Source: an uncultured Mycoplasmatota bacterium (GTDB lineage Bacteria; Bacillota_I; Bacilli_A; RF39; UBA660). Taken from it: DNA of 46,313 nucleotides. Both the position numbers and the translations under genes were made by a program. Within the stretch, counting starts at the first letter, position 1, and each line of letters starts with the position of its first letter. Below are positions 42,888 through 46,313 of the stretch, piece by piece. The stretch lies in the NCBI GenBank assembly GCA_946488855.1, contig CAMLWC010000007.1, positions 1 through 46,313 on the forward strand. Direction: 5' to 3'. The notes under the pieces are model-generated. The model made no database searches, was not told the DNA's origin, and worked only from the letters and a program-made list of their open reading frames with translations.

Positions 42888-43109
42888 CTACTTATTAATA
42901 ATTAACGAAGAACTCATTATTACAAAAAACGAATCCATATAAATCTTGGTTTCTTCTTCATTCAAATTCATAAGTGACTCTAAAAATTCTTTGGTATTTT
43001 TTAGTGCTTCATATAATTTAGAATATCTTTTTTTACCTTCCTCTTCCATAGATTCTATTTGTTTTAAATAGTTCCCTATCATTTCAATTGCTAACTCTGC
43101 ATTATTCAT
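42888..43109 (-). CDS. Small helical protein, 73 aa
   Basis: Not recognised. Helical, acidic in the middle (KQIESMEEEGKKRYSKLYE), with a hydrophobic C-terminus (FFVIMSSSLIINK). No cysteines or signal peptide. GGAGGTAG precedes the ATG. It lies between the MazG-like and nuclease-helicase genes with gaps of about ten bases on each side, so it belongs to their operon and may be an accessory subunit. Confidence 0.65.
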   Translation of the reverse strand: MNNAELAIEMIGNYLKQIESMEEEGKKRYSKLYEALKNTKEFLESLMNLNEEETKIYMDSFFVIMSSSLIINK

Positions 43110-43120
43110 AGTCCTACCTC

Positions 43121-43435
43121 CTATAATTTGTCATATTTTGTACTATTTCCTTTTGCTTTTTCAATAGGATACTTTTTAGAACTAATTTCCATTTTCTCTA
43201 AAATTATTTTTTTAGGATCAACCCCTATTTGATGGCATAACAAAATACAATAATTCATAACATCGGCAATTTCATATTTTAGTTCTTCTCTATCATAATT
43301 ACTATCCCATTGAAAACATTCTAACAGTTCTCCAGCTTCTATTGATATACTTTTGGCTAAATTTTCTGGTGTATTAAATTGTAACCAATCTCTTTCTTCT
43401 GCAAATTTAACTATTTTACTTTCTAATTCTTTCAT
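43121..43435 (-). CDS. MazG-like nucleotide pyrophosphohydrolase
   Basis: A 104-residue all-alpha NTP pyrophosphatase of the MazG/dCTPase kind. The metal-binding pattern is EAGELLECFQW followed by YEIADVMNYCILLCHQIG, with the Glu and Asp ligands in place; the start KIVKFAEERDWLQFNTPENLAKSI is typical of this subgroup. It cleaves a (d)NTP to the monophosphate and pyrophosphate; the substrate is unknown. It is the first gene of an operon with the nuclease-helicase. An extended -10 TG-G-TATAAT (hexamer 43454-43459) stands upstream, identical over 11 bases with the one before the RecQ-like gene. Confidence 0.88.
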   Translation of the reverse strand: MKELESKIVKFAEERDWLQFNTPENLAKSISIEAGELLECFQWDSNYDREELKYEIADVMNYCILLCHQIGVDPKKIILEKMEISSKKYPIEKAKGNSTKYDKL

Positions 43436-43868
43436 AAGATATCACCTAAAAACATTATACCACAAAATATTGAATTTTTAGGATTACATATAAAAATGAT
43501 TTATATTTCTTTATACAATTATCATTTTCAATCCATGTTTCATTAATTTTATTGTTTCACTTCATTTAGTTTTTTTTACTGTAGCAAAGATATTATAATA
43601 CATTACTTTAAACATTGTTGTGTCTCTTTATTAATAGAAAGTGATGTTAAATTAGTAAATAAATATTTTGACATGCCAAAGTAGATGATACATCAAACAC
43701 ATATTAACATATGTATAAAAATAGCCTTTATATTATAATTAATATTATTGAACTTCAAAATTGCAAATTAAATAATATTATTATTGATAATATCCAAATA
43801 TTTTATTAAAATATAAAGAAAAATCATATGATTATGAAAAAAGTGAAATATTTAAACCTTAAAGTCTT
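43436..43868. other. 433-base intergenic stretch
   Basis: No convincing ORF on either strand. It holds the MazG operon promoter at its left end, an AAAATGAT...ATCATTTT inverted repeat near 43493-43528, and an ACATAT-TAAC-ATATGT inverted repeat at 43699-43714. Composition is extremely AT-rich. It may contain remnants of a lost gene, but no frame gives recognisable protein. Confidence 0.4.
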
Positions 43869-45197
43869 TTAACAAACTAGACCATCTTTTTTCATATACA
43901 AAGCTTCATCTACCCAACATATGGTTTTTCTAAATGATGATGCAAATTTACTATCTATTTGATAATATTTTAGGTAGTATGATTTTAAAATCCTTAATAA
44001 AAATTCTTTACAATTGTTAATATTTTCTTGATTCATTGTATTAATCGCAGATAAAATTTTATAAATATCATAATTTTCATCAATATAATTGCTATCATAT
44101 AATAAAATATGATTAATAATATCTTTGCAGTATTGATATTTAGTACTTCCAACGCTTTTTATTTCCAATTTTTCAATTTTCTTTGTTTTTAATCTATTTA
44201 AAAGTTTCCGTTTCGATTGAGAACGAACAACCTCATTTTCAATTATATTTATTATTTCATCTACTGCTTTATTTGTTTTACTTATATAATAATATATTGG
44301 CAAATATCCTGAACTTTCATGACAAATTTGTGTAACATAATCTATGCCATTACTTATATTTTTTTGGTCTAGAAAATCAAGAATAATATCATTAAAACGG
44401 ATACCTTTTACCTTAACTTTTTCGGGAGCAACAACTACTTTCCCTTGTTTTATCTTAATATTACCAATTACATTTAAAGTAGGTATTCCTTTTCTTTCAT
44501 TAAATTCTCCTTCTTTTATAAATTCTATACTAGAAAGCATTTGTTCATCTAATATAACAGAGTTATTACCGGCAGAAAAGATACCTGTATTAAAATTTAA
44601 TAATCCTACATTATCAACCCCAACCTTAGAAATTTTAGAAAATAAATCAATCCACTTTTTACTTTCTTTTTCTTTTTCTTGATTTATTAGTTTAATAAGA
44701 TCTTCATAATGAATTCTTTCATTTCGCCCATGATACCTATAGTATATTTCGCCATCAATTGTGCTTGTCTTTTTGTCTTTTGAGTCATATCTTTTTTTAC
44801 AAATAACTGGCTTATAATTTGATTCATAAACATAAATTACACCAATTTTTATATCATCACCAATTATAGTAGTATTATATTCCCATAGTATTTCAGGACT
44901 ATAATGGTTATTCAAATCAACTGCAAAATCCTCAAGTTTCATATTATCAAAATCATTAAATCTTTTTTCATCTAATCCGATTAATTTTCTAGGTTTATCT
45001 TTTATTCCAAATATAATATACCCTCCTGAAGTATTTGCAAACGATGCCATTGCCTTAAAATAATCTTTTTTATTATTAAAATTAAAATTTTCTTTAAATT
45101 CAATAGTTTTAGACTCGTGTATTTTTACTAACATAGTATCCTTGTCATATTTTAATATTTTCCTTATTACATCTTCACCTATAATTTTTTCATTCAT
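43869..45197 (-). CDS. AlbA_2 / Schlafen-like domain protein
   Basis: A 442-residue protein. Residues about 20-180 form the AlbA_2 (Schlafen AAA_4-type) domain: HESKTIEFKENF, MASFANTSGGYIIFGIKDKPRKLIGLD and, further on, GEIYYRYHGRNERI. Such domains occur in putative nucleic-acid-binding or nuclease proteins and in regulators. Residues 190-300 include a second beta-rich part (GIFSAGNNSVILDE, PTLNVIGNIKIKQGKVVV) and the end is helical; neither can be named. AGGAGGT precedes the start. It stands alone between the MazG operon and the BRO gene. Schlafen-like proteins are frequent in defence islands. Confidence 0.8.
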   Translation of the reverse strand: MNEKIIGEDVIRKILKYDKDTMLVKIHESKTIEFKENFNFNNKKDYFKAMASFANTSGGYIIFGIKDKPRKLIGLDEKRFNDFDNMKLEDFAVDLNNHYSPEILWEYNTTIIGDDIKIGVIYVYESNYKPVICKKRYDSKDKKTSTIDGEIYYRYHGRNERIHYEDLIKLINQEKEKESKKWIDLFSKISKVGVDNVGLLNFNTGIFSAGNNSVILDEQMLSSIEFIKEGEFNERKGIPTLNVIGNIKIKQGKVVVAPEKVKVKGIRFNDIILDFLDQKNISNGIDYVTQICHESSGYLPIYYYISKTNKAVDEIINIIENEVVRSQSKRKLLNRLKTKKIEKLEIKSVGSTKYQYCKDIINHILLYDSNYIDENYDIYKILSAINTMNQENINNCKEFLLRILKSYYLKYYQIDSKFASSFRKTICWVDEALYMKKDGLVC

Positions 45198-45326
45198 ATA
45201 TACCTCCTACTAAAAAAACGCCAATACAAAACTTATAAAGCCTGTACTAGCGCTTTCATTGCAACTATTATACTATAAAAATTAAAATTTGAACTATTTT
45301 TTAAAACAAATTTTTAAATTTATATT

Positions 45327-46181
45327 CTACTTATTTTCTATTTGTTTAATATCATCCATATATTGATAATTTAATATATTATCTTTTGTTACAACAGATT
45401 CACCAAGTCTTGTTTCAATATCTTTTCTAGTATTACTAGCAACTTGTCCACCTTCTTTAGCAATTTTCCTATTTTCTTCTAATCCAATTGGTTTATGTTT
45501 CTTTGCAAGCTCTCTAGTTGTAAGTTCACCTATATCAGCAAGTGCTATTTCAATATCACTCATATTATCTCTTAATGATTCTTTTCTTAAGCCTTTATAT
45601 TGTTTATATTCTTTAGCTGTCATTCCAGACCATTCTTTATAAATATCATTTGTTAATATGGCATATTCTAAATTACTACCTATACCATTATCTTTCCATA
45701 CATCAGTTAGTTTTTTTCTTTCTTGAATTCCTTTAATTCTTTTAGCAATCCAATCTTCAGCATAACCTTTAGTTCTATAAGTATCTACTGCTCGTTGTAT
45801 AGTAAGTGAAGGATCAAATACTTCATCTATTCTTTCTTTACCCAATTTAGCTAACCATTGTTTTATTGGTTCAGCATTTTTACTAGGAATAGATTCTATT
45901 ATTCTAAACATTCCTTCAATATCTACAACATCAGTTAAACGATATTTACCATCTTGAGCTTTTAATTTTAAAACGTTACAATTTGTAACGGTTTGGTTTC
46001 CTTCATCTTTAAGTCTTTTCTTCATAACTCTCCAATAAGTTTGTGGATTACTACTTTCCGAAAGAACTCCAACAATATCTACTACGCTTATATAATATTT
46101 TTCTTCATCTTTATTCCATACAGTTCTAATAGTTTCATTATTAAATATTTTATTTATTAAATGCATTTTATTTTGATTCAT
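45327..46181 (-). CDS. BRO-N domain protein, paralogue of the one at 3524-4378
   Basis: 284 residues, the same length as the left-hand BRO protein and identical over most of the chain, including IEGMFRI, IPSKNAEP, KERIDEVFDPSLTIQRA, IAKRIKGIQERKKLTD and GLRKESLRDNM. Differences gather in residues 45-80 of the DNA-binding half (RVMKKRLKDEGNQTVTNCNV against SVMKTRLKKEGNEVATICSQ) and near the C-terminus. The first seven residues differ only at position 4. Ribosome site AAAGGAGAG. The transcription direction is opposite to that of the first copy. It marks the right end as mobile-element or phage-related DNA. Confidence 0.8.
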   Translation of the reverse strand: MNQNKMHLINKIFNNETIRTVWNKDEEKYYISVVDIVGVLSESSNPQTYWRVMKKRLKDEGNQTVTNCNVLKLKAQDGKYRLTDVVDIEGMFRIIESIPSKNAEPIKQWLAKLGKERIDEVFDPSLTIQRAVDTYRTKGYAEDWIAKRIKGIQERKKLTDVWKDNGIGSNLEYAILTNDIYKEWSGMTAKEYKQYKGLRKESLRDNMSDIEIALADIGELTTRELAKKHKPIGLEENRKIAKEGGQVASNTRKDIETRLGESVVTKDNILNYQYMDDIKQIENK

Positions 46182-46209
46182 ATCTCTCCTTTCTAACTCC
46201 TACAATTTA

Positions 46210-46238
46210 ATTATATCATACAAACATATGTATGTAAA
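46210..46238 (-). promoter_or_regulatory. Promoter of the right BRO gene with operator-like palindrome
   Basis: Minus strand TTTACA (46233-46238), 17 bases, TATAAT (46210-46215). An ACAAACAT/ATGTATGT palindrome (46220-46235, 7 of 8 pairs) fills the spacer and touches the -35. A repressor bound there would shut the promoter. Confidence 0.6.
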
Positions 46239-46272
46239 TCATAACTATACCTGAAAGTCATAGTTTGCACTA

Positions 46273-46285
46273 GCCCTAAAAGGGC
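46273..46285. repeat. Small GC-rich inverted repeat
   Basis: GCCCT-AAA-AGGGC upstream of the right BRO promoter. It has no T run on either strand, so it is probably not a terminator. Confidence 0.35.
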
Positions 46286-46313
46286 AAAATATTAGCTAGC
46301 CATTTTAAAACGG

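Noticed and set aside
43436-43868. Hidden gene in the gap before the Schlafen-like gene
   Set aside because: All frames are broken by stops and none has a ribosome site with a plausible product.
46273-46285. Hairpin as a terminator
   Set aside because: No T run follows on either strand.
1-46313. CRISPR arrays, tRNA or rRNA genes
   Set aside because: No regularly spaced repeats, no cloverleaf with a CCA-like end and no rRNA-like sequence was seen on reading both strands.

Overview
The window is about 46 kb of very AT-rich DNA from a Gram-positive, spore-forming bacterium of the Bacillota, most likely an uncultured low-GC gut member of the Bacilli/Erysipelotrichia side. The grounds are a PolC-type replicase, a gerA-gerC-gerB germination operon, a CotY/CotZ-type spore coat protein, a bile-salt-hydrolase/penicillin-V-acylase enzyme, GGAGG/AGGTGA ribosome binding sites and sigma-A promoters with extended -10 boxes. 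TGA is a normal stop: several gene pairs overlap as ATGA.

Layout. (1) 1-4460: right end of an integrative, mobilizable element with a MobV-type relaxase (cut by the window start), two tiny ORFs, a large serine recombinase under apparent transcriptional and ribosome-site control, and a BRO-N protein. It ends inside an ABC transporter ATPase gene, leaving a 3' fragment (4461-4808) in front of its permease. (2) 4801-12510: permease, DMT-type transporter, small unknown protein, UV-damage endonuclease UvsE, a ferredoxin/double-rubredoxin pair, an unknown protein and a P-type Ca2+ ATPase. (3) 12637-23593: spore germination operon, PopT (DUF368) carrier, an operon of a membrane-anchored unknown, patatin phospholipase and TrpS, spore coat protein, alanine racemase, ATP-grasp enzyme and a small unknown. 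(4) 23649-31796: PolC, a candidate type I toxin-antitoxin locus at 28247-28592, PrmC, RF1, phosphohexomutase. (5) 31793-36385: undecaprenol/diacylglycerol kinase, a Fic toxin with a 49-aa VbhA-like antitoxin encoded just upstream, a J-domain protein, Hsp20 behind a CIRCE-like operator, and the bile-salt-hydrolase-family enzyme.

(6) 36421-46181 looks like an accessory, probably defence-related island, all on the minus strand: MazG-like pyrophosphohydrolase, RecQ-like helicase with large extra domains, an alpha-helical orphan, PD-(D/E)XK-plus-DUF2075 helicase, a 73-aa protein, a second MazG-like enzyme, an AlbA_2/Schlafen-like protein, and a second BRO-N protein that is a close, equally long paralogue of the one in the left element.

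Main discoveries: the candidate type I toxin-antitoxin locus between polC and prmC (two convergent consensus promoters, a 22-aa membrane peptide, an antisense RNA with its own terminator), the hidden Fic antitoxin, the helicase/MazG/Schlafen island with flanking BRO paralogues, and the two-layer control at the recombinase. No tRNA, rRNA or CRISPR array was seen. All family calls come from reading motifs; no database search was run.
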